Origin: Oryzicola mucosus
Lineage (GTDB): Bacteria; Pseudomonadota; Alphaproteobacteria; Rhizobiales; Rhizobiaceae
Direction: 5' to 3'
Length of the DNA stretch: 64,000 nt
NCBI RefSeq assembly: GCF_014534685.1
Contig: NZ_JACVVX010000002.1
Coordinates: forward strand, 62,001-126,000
A model generated the notes under the pieces. That model did no database searches and was not told the DNA's origin. It saw nothing but the letters and a program-made list of their open reading frames with translations. The translations under genes were made by a program, and so were the position numbers. Positions 34,551 to 43,899 of the stretch are shown in pieces. Each line of letters begins with the position of its first letter. Position 1 is the stretch's first letter.

Positions 34551-37500
34551 TTATTCGGCAGGTTCGACATTGGTGTAGGCGGCTTCCTCGAGTTCGCGCT
34601 TGAGGCGGCTTTCCTCCTCCACCTTCGGCGTGACGAAGCGGCCCAGCAGCAGATAGGCCACCGGCGTCAGGAACAGCGTCGAGGCCGTTGCCAGGCCCAG
34701 GCCGCCGACGATGACCCAGCCGAGCGCGATGCGGGCTTCGGCACCCGCGCCGGCTGCCAGCACCAGCGGAACGCCGCCGAGAATCGTGCAGATCATCGTC
34801 ATCATCACCGGACGCAGGCGGATGTTGGCGGCCTGCTCGATGGCCTCGCGCACGCCCAGCCCCTTGTCGCGGAGCTGGTTGGCGAATTCGACGATCAGGA
34901 TGCCGTTCTTGGCCATAATGCCGACGAGCAGCACAAGGCCGATCTGGCTGTAGGCGTTGAGCGAGGTGCCGGTCAAAAGCATGGCGAACACGGCACAGGC
35001 GAGCCCCAGCGGCACGGTCGCCATGATGATGATGGCGCTGACGAAGCTCTCGAACTGCGCGGCCAGCACCAGAAGGATGATGACGACGGCGAAGCCGAAG
35101 ATCATCAGCATGCCGCTGCCGGTTTCGCCCAGCGTCGCGGCTTCCGCCAGCGGGACGATGCGCATGCCGGCGGGCAGCTGGTCGGCTGCGATGCGCTGCA
35201 CTTCAGACCAAGCGGTGCCGAGCGCGAAATCGCTGCGCAGGTTTGAGGTGATCGACACCGAGCGCTGCTGCTGTTCGCGCGACAGGGTCGGCGGCACCGC
35301 CACTTCGGTCAGCGTGGCGATGGTCGAGACCGGGACGTAGCGGCCGTCCTGCGTCTTGAGGAAGGTGTTTTCGAGATCGGTCGGATCGTTGATCGGATTG
35401 CTGGTGGAAACCAGCTTCACGTCGTAGCTGCGGTCGTCGATGAAGACCGAGCCGATCTGGCGGCCGTCGAGCATGGCCTGGATGGTCACCGCGAGACCGT
35501 CAATGTTGATGCCGAGATCGGAGGCGCGCTCGCGGTCGATCTGTATCATCAACTGCGGCTGGGTCGAATCGTTGGACAGGCGGGCGCGCTGGAAGCGCGG
35601 GTCCTGCTCCATGGTCGAGACCATGCGGACGGCGGCGGCGTTGAGATCGGCGTAGTTGTTGCCCAGAATGGCGAATTGCAGACCGTTGCCGGCGCCGCGG
35701 ATGCCCAGGCTGTTGGGCTGCATGACGAAGGCCTGGACGCCGGGAACGCGCGTCGCGAGCTGCTGGATCTCGGCAGATATCTCCTGCTGGGTGCGGGTGC
35801 GCTCCGACCACGGGGCGAGCGACAGCACCATGAAGCCGCTGTTGACGTTGCCGCCCATGCCGCCATTGACGAAGGTGCTGGAAATCTCGCCGGACTGGCG
35901 CAGCGGCTCGATCAAATCCTCGATGCGGCGCATCTGGGCCGTGGTGTAGTCGAGGCTGACGCCTTGCGGCGCGGTGATCCGCATCAGGACCAAGGAGCGG
36001 TCTTCGGTGGGCGTCACCTCCTGGCGGATCAGGCCGAAGGCCGCATAGGCGCTTGCGGCAAGCAGCAGCGAAATCAGCACCACGAGCCAGGGCGCGCTGA
36101 GGCAGGCGCTGAGGCAGCGGCGATAAAAGCCGGCGAGGACGCCGCCGACGCCGCCGACGCCGCGGCCGCTGCTTTCATGCTTGATGGAATGAGCGCCCAG
36201 CATGCGCGAGGCGAGCATCGGGCAGAGCGACAAAGCGACTATGGAGGACAACAGCACGGCGATGGCGAGAACGAAGCCGAATTCCCGGAACAGCCCGCCG
36301 GTCTGGCCGGGCAGGAAAGAGAGCGGGACGAAGACGGCCGCGAGCGTGGCTGTCGTCGCGATGACGGCGAAAAACACCTCCTGCGCGCCGAGCACGGCGG
36401 CGGCGCGGGGCCCCATGCCCTCATTGCGGCGGCGGACGATGTTTTCGAGCACGACGATGGCGTCGTCGACCACCAGGCCTGTGGCGAGCACCAGCGCCAG
36501 AAGCGTCAGGATGTTGATCGAAAAGCCGACGAGATAGATCGCCGCCAACGTTCCGATCAGCGCCACCGGCATGGCGAGACCGGGGATCAGCGTGGCGCGC
36601 CAGTCGCGCAGGAACAGGTAGATGACCAGCAGCACGATGGTGACGGACAGGATCAGCGCGATCTCGACCTCGTGGATGGCGCCTTCGACGAAGACGGCGT
36701 CGTCGCTGGTCACCTTGATCGCCATGCCTTCGGGCAAGGTGCCTTGGATTTCGGCGACGGCTTGTTTCACTCCTTCGGAGATGTCGAGGGTGTTGGACTG
36801 GGCCTGGCGGATGATGCCGATGCCGATGCCGGTCTTGCCGTCGGAACGCAGGGTGGAGGCCGCGGGGTCGCCGCCGAGCGTGACGCTTGCGACATCGGCC
36901 AGGCGCGTCTTGCCGCCGATGATGAGGCTTTCGAAGGCTTCGGGGGTGTTGACGGGAGCTACGGTGCGGACGATCAGGTTCTGGTCGGACGTCTTCAGCG
37001 CGCCCGCCGGCGTGTCGAGCGCCATGGTGCCAAGCGCGGTACGTATATCGGCGACCGTCAGGCCGAGGCTGGCGAGCTTCGCCTGGTTGACGTCGATGCG
37101 GAAGAGTTTTTCGCGGTCGCCATAGGTCTGGACGTCGGCGACGCCTTCGACCGCTGCCAGGCGGTCGAGGATCTGGTCCTCGACGAAGATGGTCATGTCC
37201 TCCACCGGCATGGTGTCGGAGGTCACGGCGATGCGCATGACGGCATCGGCATTGGCGTCGGCCTTGACGATGCGCGGAGCGTCGGCGTCGTCGGGCAGGC
37301 TGTTGGTGACGCGGCTGACCGCATCGCGTGTGTCGGACGCGGCGACGTCGAGATCGACGCCGTCATTGAACTCGATGGTGACGCGGCTGCGGCCATAGGA
37401 CGAGCTCGATGAAATCGACTTCACGCCCGGCACGCGGGCAACGGCGCCTTCCAATTCCGATGTCAGTTCGCGGTCGATGGTCTCGGCGGCGGCACCGTCA

Positions 37501-37682
37501 TAATCGGAGGTAACGGTGATGACGGGACGGTCGACATCGGGCAGTTCGCGGATCTCGATGCCATAGAAGGCTGCGAGGCCGGCGACTGCGATCAAAACGT
37601 TGATGACGAAGGCCAGAACAGGCCGGCGAACGAAGAGGGCGGTCAGACCGTTTTCGGGCTTCTCGTCGGCTGATGAACTCAT
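34551..37682 (-). CDS. RND efflux pump inner-membrane permease
   Basis: This 1043-residue AcrB/MdtB-like transporter has twelve hydrophobic segments and two large periplasmic domains. The proton-relay DD pair is in ATGLVVDDAIVVLENI in helix 4. The N-terminus is FVRRPVLAFVINVLIAVAGL and the second half repeats it with GIMAKNGILIVEFAN. The ATG at 37682 (MSSSADEKPENG) overlaps the adaptor stop by four bases (ATGA). Extra upstream codons in the same frame are antisense-like and rejected. Drugs or toxic compounds are the usual substrates. No outer-membrane factor gene is nearby. Confidence 0.93.
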   Translation of the reverse strand: MSSSADEKPENGLTALFVRRPVLAFVINVLIAVAGLAAFYGIEIRELPDVDRPVITVTSDYDGAAAETIDRELTSELEGAVARVPGVKSISSSSSYGRSRVTIEFNDGVDLDVAASDTRDAVSRVTNSLPDDADAPRIVKADANADAVMRIAVTSDTMPVEDMTIFVEDQILDRLAAVEGVADVQTYGDREKLFRIDVNQAKLASLGLTVADIRTALGTMALDTPAGALKTSDQNLIVRTVAPVNTPEAFESLIIGGKTRLADVASVTLGGDPAASTLRSDGKTGIGIGIIRQAQSNTLDISEGVKQAVAEIQGTLPEGMAIKVTSDDAVFVEGAIHEVEIALILSVTIVLLVIYLFLRDWRATLIPGLAMPVALIGTLAAIYLVGFSINILTLLALVLATGLVVDDAIVVLENIVRRRNEGMGPRAAAVLGAQEVFFAVIATTATLAAVFVPLSFLPGQTGGLFREFGFVLAIAVLLSSIVALSLCPMLASRMLGAHSIKHESSGRGVGGVGGVLAGFYRRCLSACLSAPWLVVLISLLLAASAYAAFGLIRQEVTPTEDRSLVLMRITAPQGVSLDYTTAQMRRIEDLIEPLRQSGEISSTFVNGGMGGNVNSGFMVLSLAPWSERTRTQQEISAEIQQLATRVPGVQAFVMQPNSLGIRGAGNGLQFAILGNNYADLNAAAVRMVSTMEQDPRFQRARLSNDSTQPQLMIQIDRERASDLGINIDGLAVTIQAMLDGRQIGSVFIDDRSYDVKLVSTSNPINDPTDLENTFLKTQDGRYVPVSTIATLTEVAVPPTLSREQQQRSVSITSNLRSDFALGTAWSEVQRIAADQLPAGMRIVPLAEAATLGETGSGMLMIFGFAVVIILLVLAAQFESFVSAIIIMATVPLGLACAVFAMLLTGTSLNAYSQIGLVLLVGIMAKNGILIVEFANQLRDKGLGVREAIEQAANIRLRPVMMTMICTILGGVPLVLAAGAGAEARIALGWVIVGGLGLATASTLFLTPVAYLLLGRFVTPKVEEESRLKRELEEAAYTNVEPAE

Positions 37683-38839
37683 CCGGCCGGCCTCACCGAG
37701 CCGCTCGGGACGGCGGGCGGGGCAGGTTCGCCGGCCATCATCACCGCGGCACCTTCGCGCACGGCATAAACGCCTTCGGTCACGACCTTGTCGCCTGCGA
37801 CGAGAGCCGCTTCGACAAGCACGCTCTCGGTGTTGCGCTGGACGATCTTGACAGGCATGCGCACGGCCTTGCCATCGCGCACGGCCCAGACATAGGCGCC
37901 GTCGAGGCTCCACTGAATGGCCAGCGGATCGACGGAGGGATAGTTGTTGCCGGGAAACTTCATCGAGACCTGGAACGACATGCCGGCGCGCAGCGTGTCG
38001 TCGTCATTGGGGATCGAGGCCTGTACGCGCAGCGTGCGGCTCGCCTCGTCGATACGGTTGTCCACTGCGCTGACGGTGCCTTCGATGACCTGGCCGGGCG
38101 TGGAAATCGGCGAGGCGGACAGGGGATTGCCCACCGCGATCATGGTGGCGAAGCGCTCGGGTACCCAGAAATCGACGGTGATGCGCGAGCGGTCGTCGAT
38201 CGTGGCGACGGTGGTCTGCGCGGCAACGTAGTTGCCGGCCTCGACCGGCAGGATGCCGACGATTCCGGAGATGGGCGAGACGATCCTGCGCCTGTCGAGC
38301 GCCACCTGGGCGTCGCGCGCCGCGAGGGCGGCGTCGCGCACAACCAGTTCGGCATCGCTGACCTGGACCGCCGTCGAGGTGTTGCTGGCCCGCAGCGCTT
38401 TCACGCGGTCGAGCTTTGCCTGGGCATCGTCGCGGGCGGCATTGGCGCGTTCGAGGGCGATTTCCTCGACGTCCGAATCGAGCATGGCGATCACAGCACC
38501 CGCCTCGACCCTCTGGCCGGGGGCGATGACGATTTCCCTGAGCTGTCCCGATGTGTATGGCGTGACGGCCACCGACTTGTTGGCGCGGCCGCTGCCCACG
38601 GCCTGAAGACGGTCATTGATGGTCGACTGTGCGACATCGGCGGTGACGACGCGGGTTTGCGGTGCGCCGCCACGACCGCCCTGCCGGCCTTGTCCCGAAG
38701 GTTCAACATTGGCGGAGGCCGGCCCGCCGAGTCCGAGCCAGGCTATCCATTCCCTGCCATTGGGAGCGAAACTCGTCCACAGCGCAGCTGCGGCTGCAAC
38801 AATCACTATGGCCCAAAGAAGTTGCTTCCAGGCTTTCAT
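37679..38839 (-). CDS. RND efflux pump periplasmic adaptor (membrane fusion protein)
   Basis: This 386-residue protein has the start at ATG 38839 with a CGGAG ribosome site. There is one N-terminal membrane anchor (KQLLWAIVIVAAAAALW) and then a Gly/Arg-rich segment. The HlyD-type lipoyl and hairpin domains follow (TPYTSGQLREIVIAPGQRVEAGAVIAMLD, quoted as positions about 97-125, and DAQAKLDRVKALRAS). RIVSPISGIVGILPVEAGNYV is the usual return strand. It bridges the permease to an outer-membrane channel encoded elsewhere. Confidence 0.92.
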   Translation of the reverse strand: MKAWKQLLWAIVIVAAAAALWTSFAPNGREWIAWLGLGGPASANVEPSGQGRQGGRGGAPQTRVVTADVAQSTINDRLQAVGSGRANKSVAVTPYTSGQLREIVIAPGQRVEAGAVIAMLDSDVEEIALERANAARDDAQAKLDRVKALRASNTSTAVQVSDAELVVRDAALAARDAQVALDRRRIVSPISGIVGILPVEAGNYVAAQTTVATIDDRSRITVDFWVPERFATMIAVGNPLSASPISTPGQVIEGTVSAVDNRIDEASRTLRVQASIPNDDDTLRAGMSFQVSMKFPGNNYPSVDPLAIQWSLDGAYVWAVRDGKAVRMPVKIVQRNTESVLVEAALVAGDKVVTEGVYAVREGAAVMMAGEPAPPAVPSGSVRPAG

Positions 38840-39015
38840 CGATACTCCGAGTTGGCGGCGGCTGATGCACCATCCCGAAGTCAAAAGGCCGGGCGGCGCT
38901 ACTCGTCAGATAGTCTTCCGAAAGGATAGGACCACTTTATGGCAATTCCCCTTCGCGCTTGCACATTAATTTCCTGTAACCCTCACAGGTTCCACGGCGC
39001 GCCACTTGTCGCAAA

Positions 39016-39837
39016 CTACCGTAATTCCTCGACTTCCTTGATCCGGCGGGCACCCTCCGGACCGAGCTTGCGTGTCAGCGACCCGATCACGGTTTCGGCA
39101 ACGACCATCAAAGTGGCCGAAGAATCCCACGCGGACGGAACCGCGGTGCGCCCGGCGATGACGTGACGAGCGAAGCGGGCGATGGGCGAGAGCCACTGAT
39201 CGGTGAACAGGACGACGGTCGCGCCGCGCTTGTGCGCCTTTTCCGAAAACCGCAGGAGACTGTCCTGATAGCGTCTGATGTCGAGGACGATGAGCACATC
39301 GCGCTTGCCGATATCGGCAAGCCGGTCATGCCACAGGCTTTCCTGGCCTTCGAGATGGACGACGCCCGGGCGCAGAATGGACATGTGAGCGGACATGTAA
39401 CGGGCGACGGGATCGGTGAAGCGGCCGCCGACGAGATAGATCTCGGCGCGAGGCGCTGCGAGCGCTTCGACGATATCGCTTATCTGGCGTTCGGACACAT
39501 GGCGGAAGGTTTCGCGTATGTTTTCAATCACCGCATCCGCCAAGGGCGGCGAGGCGCTGGCCTGGGCGGGAGTGGCCGTGCGCGACAGCGGCGACTGGAG
39601 CTGGGCTGCGAGCTCGTCCTGAAGGGCGGACTGGAATTCGGCGTAGTTCTGAAACCCCAGCCGCGCGACGAAGCGCAGAATCGTGGGCGAACTGATGCCG
39701 GCGCTTTGGGAGAATTCGGCAACCGTCTTCAAGCCGATCAGCGGATAATTGGCCACCAGAGTCTGGGCCGCGCGCCGCTCTCCCGCAGGCATCGTATCCA
39801 GTCGTTCCGCAACGATTTCGGCAACGCTTGAGTTCAT
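39016..39837 (-). CDS. RpiR/MurR family transcriptional regulator
   Basis: This 273-residue protein starts at ATG 39837 (MNSSVAEIVAERL). The N-terminal RpiR helix-turn-helix includes LKTVAEFSQSAGISSPTILRFVARLGF at about residues 36-62, and the SIS domain begins near residue 125 (EIYLVGGRFTDPVARYMSAHM). SIS domains bind phosphosugars or related ligands. The gene is divergent from the amidohydrolase/TRAP genes and is likely to regulate them. A 31-residue N-terminal extension is possible but unlikely. Confidence 0.85.
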   Translation of the reverse strand: MNSSVAEIVAERLDTMPAGERRAAQTLVANYPLIGLKTVAEFSQSAGISSPTILRFVARLGFQNYAEFQSALQDELAAQLQSPLSRTATPAQASASPPLADAVIENIRETFRHVSERQISDIVEALAAPRAEIYLVGGRFTDPVARYMSAHMSILRPGVVHLEGQESLWHDRLADIGKRDVLIVLDIRRYQDSLLRFSEKAHKRGATVVLFTDQWLSPIARFARHVIAGRTAVPSAWDSSATLMVVAETVIGSLTRKLGPEGARRIKEVEELR

Positions 39838-39892
39838 GCCGCTGTTTTTGCTCCGATGTTCGACCCGTTGCCGGAATCGGGCGAAATCATGT

Positions 39893-39966
39893 TTGACAAA
39901 GCCTCGGAATATGTATGAAATAATCCACAAATGCGCAATCGAGCAGAATACGTATCATAAGATACG
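39893..39966 (+). promoter_or_regulatory. Divergent promoter region with a palindrome
   Basis: TTGACA at 39893 with a loose TATGAA about 15 bases on gives a possible promoter toward the amidohydrolase gene. Downstream, CGTATC-ATAA-GATACG (39951-39966) is a perfect inverted repeat, placed where a repressor would block transcription. It is a candidate site for the divergent RpiR protein. Confidence 0.45.
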
Positions 39967-39988
39967 AAGCGCGAGGGGTGTCAATCGT

Positions 39989-40789
39989 ATGCCGGGCGAC
40001 GATTTCGTCAGCGATTTGGGAACGGCGGCGGAGATCGTGAACCCGGAGGGCGCGAGCCCTTACGTGCTGATTTGCGATCATGCATCGAATTTTCTGCCGG
40101 CGGCCCTTGGCAGCCTCGGGCTGAGCCAGGACGATCTCCAGCGCCACATCGCATGGGACCCCGGCGCCCAGCCCGTCTCCCGCTATCTGAGCGAGGCGCT
40201 CGACGCGGTTCTGGTGGAATCGCGGGTGTCACGCCTGGCGATAGATTGCAACAGGCCGCTGGATGCGCCGGACCTCATCGCCGAGGTCAGCGAGACGACC
40301 GTCATTCCAGGCAATGCCGGTCTTTCTCTGGCGCAGCGCGACGAGCGCATTGCCATGTCCTGGACACCGTTTCACGATGCCGTCGACCGCGTGGTGGGCA
40401 AAAGGCTCGACCAGGGCCGGGAAACGATGCTCGTCTCAATCCATTCGTTCAACCCGGTCTATCGCGGGGTCGACAGGCCCTGGCATATCGGTATCATCCA
40501 CGACAGCGACATCAGGCTGGCGGGCCCGATGATCGACCATCTGAAGACGCTGCCGGGCATCGTCGTCGGCGTCAACGAACCTTATTCGCCGGCAGACCGC
40601 GTTTATTTTACGCTGGAAAAGCACGGGCGTTCGCGCGGGCTGGCCTGCGCGATGATCGAAATCCGCAACGACGAAATCCGATGCGAAGAGGCGCAACGGG
40701 GATGGGCGCAGAAGCTGGCTGCAATTCTATCCGGTGAAAAGCTTGTGGGAAAACGGGCGCTCGAAGACATGGGAGGTGCGGTGCGATGA
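39989..40789 (+). CDS. N-formylglutamate amidohydrolase family protein
   Basis: This 266-residue protein has family motifs VLICDHASNFLPAALGSLGL, RLAIDCNRPLDAPDLI, LVSIHSFNPVYRG and VNEPYSPADRVYFTLEKH. Acid and His residues in these segments bind zinc in the family (HutG of the Pseudomonas type), which releases glutamate from N-formylglutamate in histidine degradation. No other hut gene is nearby. In this setting, with a TRAP transporter and a gamma-glutamyl ligase-type enzyme, it may hydrolyse another N-substituted glutamate. The start at 39989 follows GAGGGG. An upstream in-frame extension is possible. Confidence 0.8.
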   Translation: MPGDDFVSDLGTAAEIVNPEGASPYVLICDHASNFLPAALGSLGLSQDDLQRHIAWDPGAQPVSRYLSEALDAVLVESRVSRLAIDCNRPLDAPDLIAEVSETTVIPGNAGLSLAQRDERIAMSWTPFHDAVDRVVGKRLDQGRETMLVSIHSFNPVYRGVDRPWHIGIIHDSDIRLAGPMIDHLKTLPGIVVGVNEPYSPADRVYFTLEKHGRSRGLACAMIEIRNDEIRCEEAQRGWAQKLAAILSGEKLVGKRALEDMGGAVR

Positions 40790-40889
40790 CGACTCTGGTC
40801 GCACCGCGAAGGCCGAGCGACTCGGCCTACATTCAATCCGCCCGCGGACTGCCCGCGCTCAAGCTCCTCACGATCTTTGGAAACCATCC

Positions 40890-41399
40890 ATGCCCAAGGT
40901 GCTGAAGACCTATGTAAGAATTATCGATGCGTGCAGTTGGTACATGGGTATCTTTGCCATGTATCTCATCTTCGCGATGATCGCGATCCTGTCTTACGCA
41001 TCTGTTATGAAGGTGTTTTTCCTTCCGGCGAACTGGACCGTCGAGATGGCGCAGTTCTTCATGGTCGCCTATTTCACTTTGGGCGGCGCCTTCGCGCTCA
41101 AAGAAGGCGAACACGTACGCATGGACCTGCTCTACAGCGGCTTCACGATGCGTGGGAAGGTCAAAATGGACCTTTTGACCTCGTTCGTTTTAATCGGCTT
41201 CCTGGTGATGTTGCAGATCGGCGGCGTGTCGTCGCTGATTTATGCCTTCCAATATGGAGAAAAGAGCTTTTCGTCCTGGGCTCCCATCATGTGGCCTATC
41301 AAAGTGGTCATGAACCTGGGGATTTTCCTGACTTTGCTGCAGGCGATCTCGCTGTTCATAAAAGACTGGGCCGCGCTCCGGGGCGAGAAACTTTCATGA
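40890..41399 (+). CDS. TRAP transporter small permease (DctQ type)
   Basis: This 169-residue protein has four hydrophobic segments (for example MYLIFAMIAILSYASVMKVF). The conserved loop WTVEMAQFFMVAYFTLGGAFALKEGEHVRMDLL, spanning about residues 50-82, identifies a DctQ subunit. The ATG overlaps nothing upstream. The stop overlaps the large permease gene (ATGA). It belongs to a sodium- or proton-driven uptake system for organic acids. Confidence 0.9.
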   Translation: MPKVLKTYVRIIDACSWYMGIFAMYLIFAMIAILSYASVMKVFFLPANWTVEMAQFFMVAYFTLGGAFALKEGEHVRMDLLYSGFTMRGKVKMDLLTSFVLIGFLVMLQIGGVSSLIYAFQYGEKSFSSWAPIMWPIKVVMNLGIFLTLLQAISLFIKDWAALRGEKLS

Positions 41400-42721
41400 G
41401 CTACGGCATTATTGCGACCCTGATGTTTTCCTCGATGATGCTTCTGCTGCTGACGGGGCAGCGGATCTTCGCCGTGATCGGTTTCGTCGGAGCCGCCGCA
41501 GCCGTGCTGCTCTGGGGTGTCGGCGGCATCGAGCTGCCATTCACCGCAATCATCAAGGTGATGAAGTGGTATCCGCTGCTGACCCTGCCGCTGTTTGTCT
41601 TCATGGGCTACATGCTGGCGGAATCGAAGATCGCCGACGACCTCTACAAGATGTTTCACATCTGGTTCGGGTCGCTCCATGGCGGGCTGGCAATAGGCAC
41701 CATCCTGATGATGGTGATCATTTCCGCAATCAACGGATTGTCGGTCGCCGGCATGGCGGTGGGCTGCACGATCGCGCTGCCGGCCTTGCTGAGCCGGGGT
41801 TATGACAAGGCGATGGTGACGGGGGTGATCCAGGCCGGCTCGACACTGGGCATCCTTGTCCCTCCGAGCGTCGTCCTGGTTCTATATGGCATGATCGCGC
41901 GCCAGCCGGTCGGCAATCTGTGGATGGCGGGGGTGTTTCCGGGCCTTCTGATGGCGGCGTTGTTCATCGGCTACATCGTCATCCGGTGCTGGCTGCAGCC
42001 CGAGCTCGGACCGCCACTGCCCAAGGCGGAGCGAGATCAGTATTCGTTCAGGCAGAAGCTCGCACTGGGCAGGGCGGGTTTGGTCCCGCTGGTGATCTTC
42101 CTTTCGATGACCGGTCTTTTCCTGACCGGCGTTACCAGCCTGGTGGAAAGCTCGGCCGTGGGTGCCGTGTCTTCCATCCTTGCGGCATGGTGGCGGGGAG
42201 GCCTGACCTGGAAGGTGATGCACGATACGACACGAAAGACGCTCGGCATCTCCTGCATGTTCTTCTGGATCATCATGGCGGCGCTGTGCTTCGGCGCTGT
42301 GTTCGATGGCCTTGGCGCGGTCAGGTCGATCGAAACGCTGTTTATGGGCGAAATGGGGTTGGAGCCCTGGCAGGTCCTGGTGCTGATGCAACTCACCTTC
42401 CTGGGCCTTGGCATGTTCCTGGACGACACGGCAATGCTTGTGATCGTTGCGCCGCTGTTCATTCCACTGGCGGGAGCACTCGGTTTCGACCTTGTATGGT
42501 ATGGCGTAATGTACACCATTACCTGCCAAATCGCATACCTCACCCCGCCATTTGGCTACAACCTGTTCCTGATGCGCGCCATGACTCCGCCGGAAGTCAC
42601 GCTGCCGGACATTTACTGGTCGGTTATTCCGTTCGTCGGGATCATGCTGCTGACACTCGTTCTGATCGGTTTGTTTCCGGAGATCGCAACCTGGCTGCCG
42701 AACCACTATTACGCGAAGTAA
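41396..42721 (+). CDS. TRAP transporter large permease (DctM type)
   Basis: This 441-residue protein has about twelve hydrophobic segments. The DctM signature GIVLPPSVVLVLYGM-like segment (here TLGILVPPSVVLVLYGMI), ALPALLSRGYDKAMVTGVIQ and the ALCFGAVFDGLGAV region are present. Its start overlaps the DctQ stop by four bases. It works with the DctP-type binding protein downstream. Confidence 0.93.
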   Translation: MSYGIIATLMFSSMMLLLLTGQRIFAVIGFVGAAAAVLLWGVGGIELPFTAIIKVMKWYPLLTLPLFVFMGYMLAESKIADDLYKMFHIWFGSLHGGLAIGTILMMVIISAINGLSVAGMAVGCTIALPALLSRGYDKAMVTGVIQAGSTLGILVPPSVVLVLYGMIARQPVGNLWMAGVFPGLLMAALFIGYIVIRCWLQPELGPPLPKAERDQYSFRQKLALGRAGLVPLVIFLSMTGLFLTGVTSLVESSAVGAVSSILAAWWRGGLTWKVMHDTTRKTLGISCMFFWIIMAALCFGAVFDGLGAVRSIETLFMGEMGLEPWQVLVLMQLTFLGLGMFLDDTAMLVIVAPLFIPLAGALGFDLVWYGVMYTITCQIAYLTPPFGYNLFLMRAMTPPEVTLPDIYWSVIPFVGIMLLTLVLIGLFPEIATWLPNHYYAK

Positions 42722-42755
42722 ATCCAGAGTTTTCAACCAGAGGGAAATTAAAAAA

Positions 42756-43811
42756 ATGGTGCAAAACAGACGCAACTTCCTGAAAAAGGCCGGTCTCATG
42801 ACCGTCGGGGCGGCCGGAGCCACCACGCTTTCAGCACCCGCGGTTATCGCACAGGCACCGATCAAGTGGCGGCTCCAGACCTATGCCGGTGCAGCGCTGG
42901 GCCCGCATGTCACCAAGCCCGCGGTCGACATGTTCAACAAAGCCGCCCAGGGTGAGATGGAGATCGAACTTTACTACGCCGACCAATTGGTCCCGACAGG
43001 CGAGCTGTTCCGTTCCATGCAAGCAGGTACGATCGACGCCGTTCATTCCGACGACGATTCGATGGCTGCACCTGTCGATATTTCCGTTTTCGGCGGCTAT
43101 TTCCCATTCGCCACCAAGCATATTCTCGACGTGCCGGTGCTATTCCAGCAATACGGACTGGCGGATATCTGGCGCGATGCCTATGCCAAGGCGGGCGGGG
43201 TCGTCTGGTTATCGGCCGCCGGCCAGGATCCGTGCCACTTCAACACAAAGAAGGCCCTGAACAGCCTCGCCGACCTGCAGGGCCTGCGGCTCTACACCTT
43301 CCCCACCGCGGGCCGGTTCCTGTCGCAGTTTGGCGTGGTGCCCGTATCGATCCCTTACGAAGACGTGCAGGTTGCCGTGCAGACCGGCGAGTTGGACGGA
43401 ATGTCGTGGTCAGGCATCACCGAGGATTATACGGTGGGCTGGGCCGACGTGACGGACCATTTCACCACCAACAACATTTCCGGCGCCTGGATCGGATCCT
43501 GGTTCGTCAACGAAAAGAAGTGGGCCGATACGCCCGAGCACCTCAAGCAGCTTTGGCTCGCCTGCGTCGACGCCGGACATACCTATCGCAATCAATGGTA
43601 TTGGGGTGGCGAGGCCAAGCTCCGCGCGACGGGCGACAAGCTTAAGCTGACCACCATTCCCGCTGCGGAATGGGCTGAGGTCGAGAACGCTGCGCTGAAG
43701 TTCTGGGACGAAATTGCCGCTGAGAGTGAACTGCGCGCCAAGGTCGTGGGTATCTTCAAGGAATACAACGAAATCCTGAAGAAGGCGGGCGGCGTTTACG
43801 CGCAGAACTGA
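42756..43811 (+). CDS. TRAP transporter substrate-binding protein (DctP type)
   Basis: This 351-residue protein has a Tat-type signal peptide: NRRNFLKKAGLMTVG with twin Arg, then a hydrophobic segment and cleavage near A-Q-A at about residue 34. The mature domain shows DctP features such as MQAGTIDAVHSDDDSM and the LQGLRLYTFPTAGRFL region. Tat export means it may fold in the cytoplasm, consistent with some TRAP binding proteins. The Arg that usually pairs with substrate carboxylates is not assigned by eye, so the ligand is unknown. Confidence 0.9.
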   Translation: MVQNRRNFLKKAGLMTVGAAGATTLSAPAVIAQAPIKWRLQTYAGAALGPHVTKPAVDMFNKAAQGEMEIELYYADQLVPTGELFRSMQAGTIDAVHSDDDSMAAPVDISVFGGYFPFATKHILDVPVLFQQYGLADIWRDAYAKAGGVVWLSAAGQDPCHFNTKKALNSLADLQGLRLYTFPTAGRFLSQFGVVPVSIPYEDVQVAVQTGELDGMSWSGITEDYTVGWADVTDHFTTNNISGAWIGSWFVNEKKWADTPEHLKQLWLACVDAGHTYRNQWYWGGEAKLRATGDKLKLTTIPAAEWAEVENAALKFWDEIAAESELRAKVVGIFKEYNEILKKAGGVYAQN

Positions 43812-43831
43812 TTGCTGACCAGACACATTAT

Positions 43832-43860
43832 CGCGGCCGGGATTCTCCCGGCCGCGTTTC
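43832..43860 (+). terminator. Hairpin terminator after the TRAP operon
   Basis: CGCGGCCGGGA, three bases, TCCCGGCCGCG form a perfect 11-base stem followed by TTTC. It lies 20 bases past the DctP stop. Confidence 0.75.
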
Positions 43861-43899
43861 AGGTTCAAGACAGGCGTACAGGTCGTCTAGGGGGAATGA

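Noticed and set aside
35676-37412. Plus-strand frame opposite the RND permease
   Set aside because: Antisense of a complete AcrB-like gene; Gly/Asp/Arg-rich composition typical of shadow frames.
39989-40789. Histidine-utilisation (hut) operon
   Set aside because: Only the last-step family member is present; no hutH, hutU, hutI or hutF homologue lies nearby.
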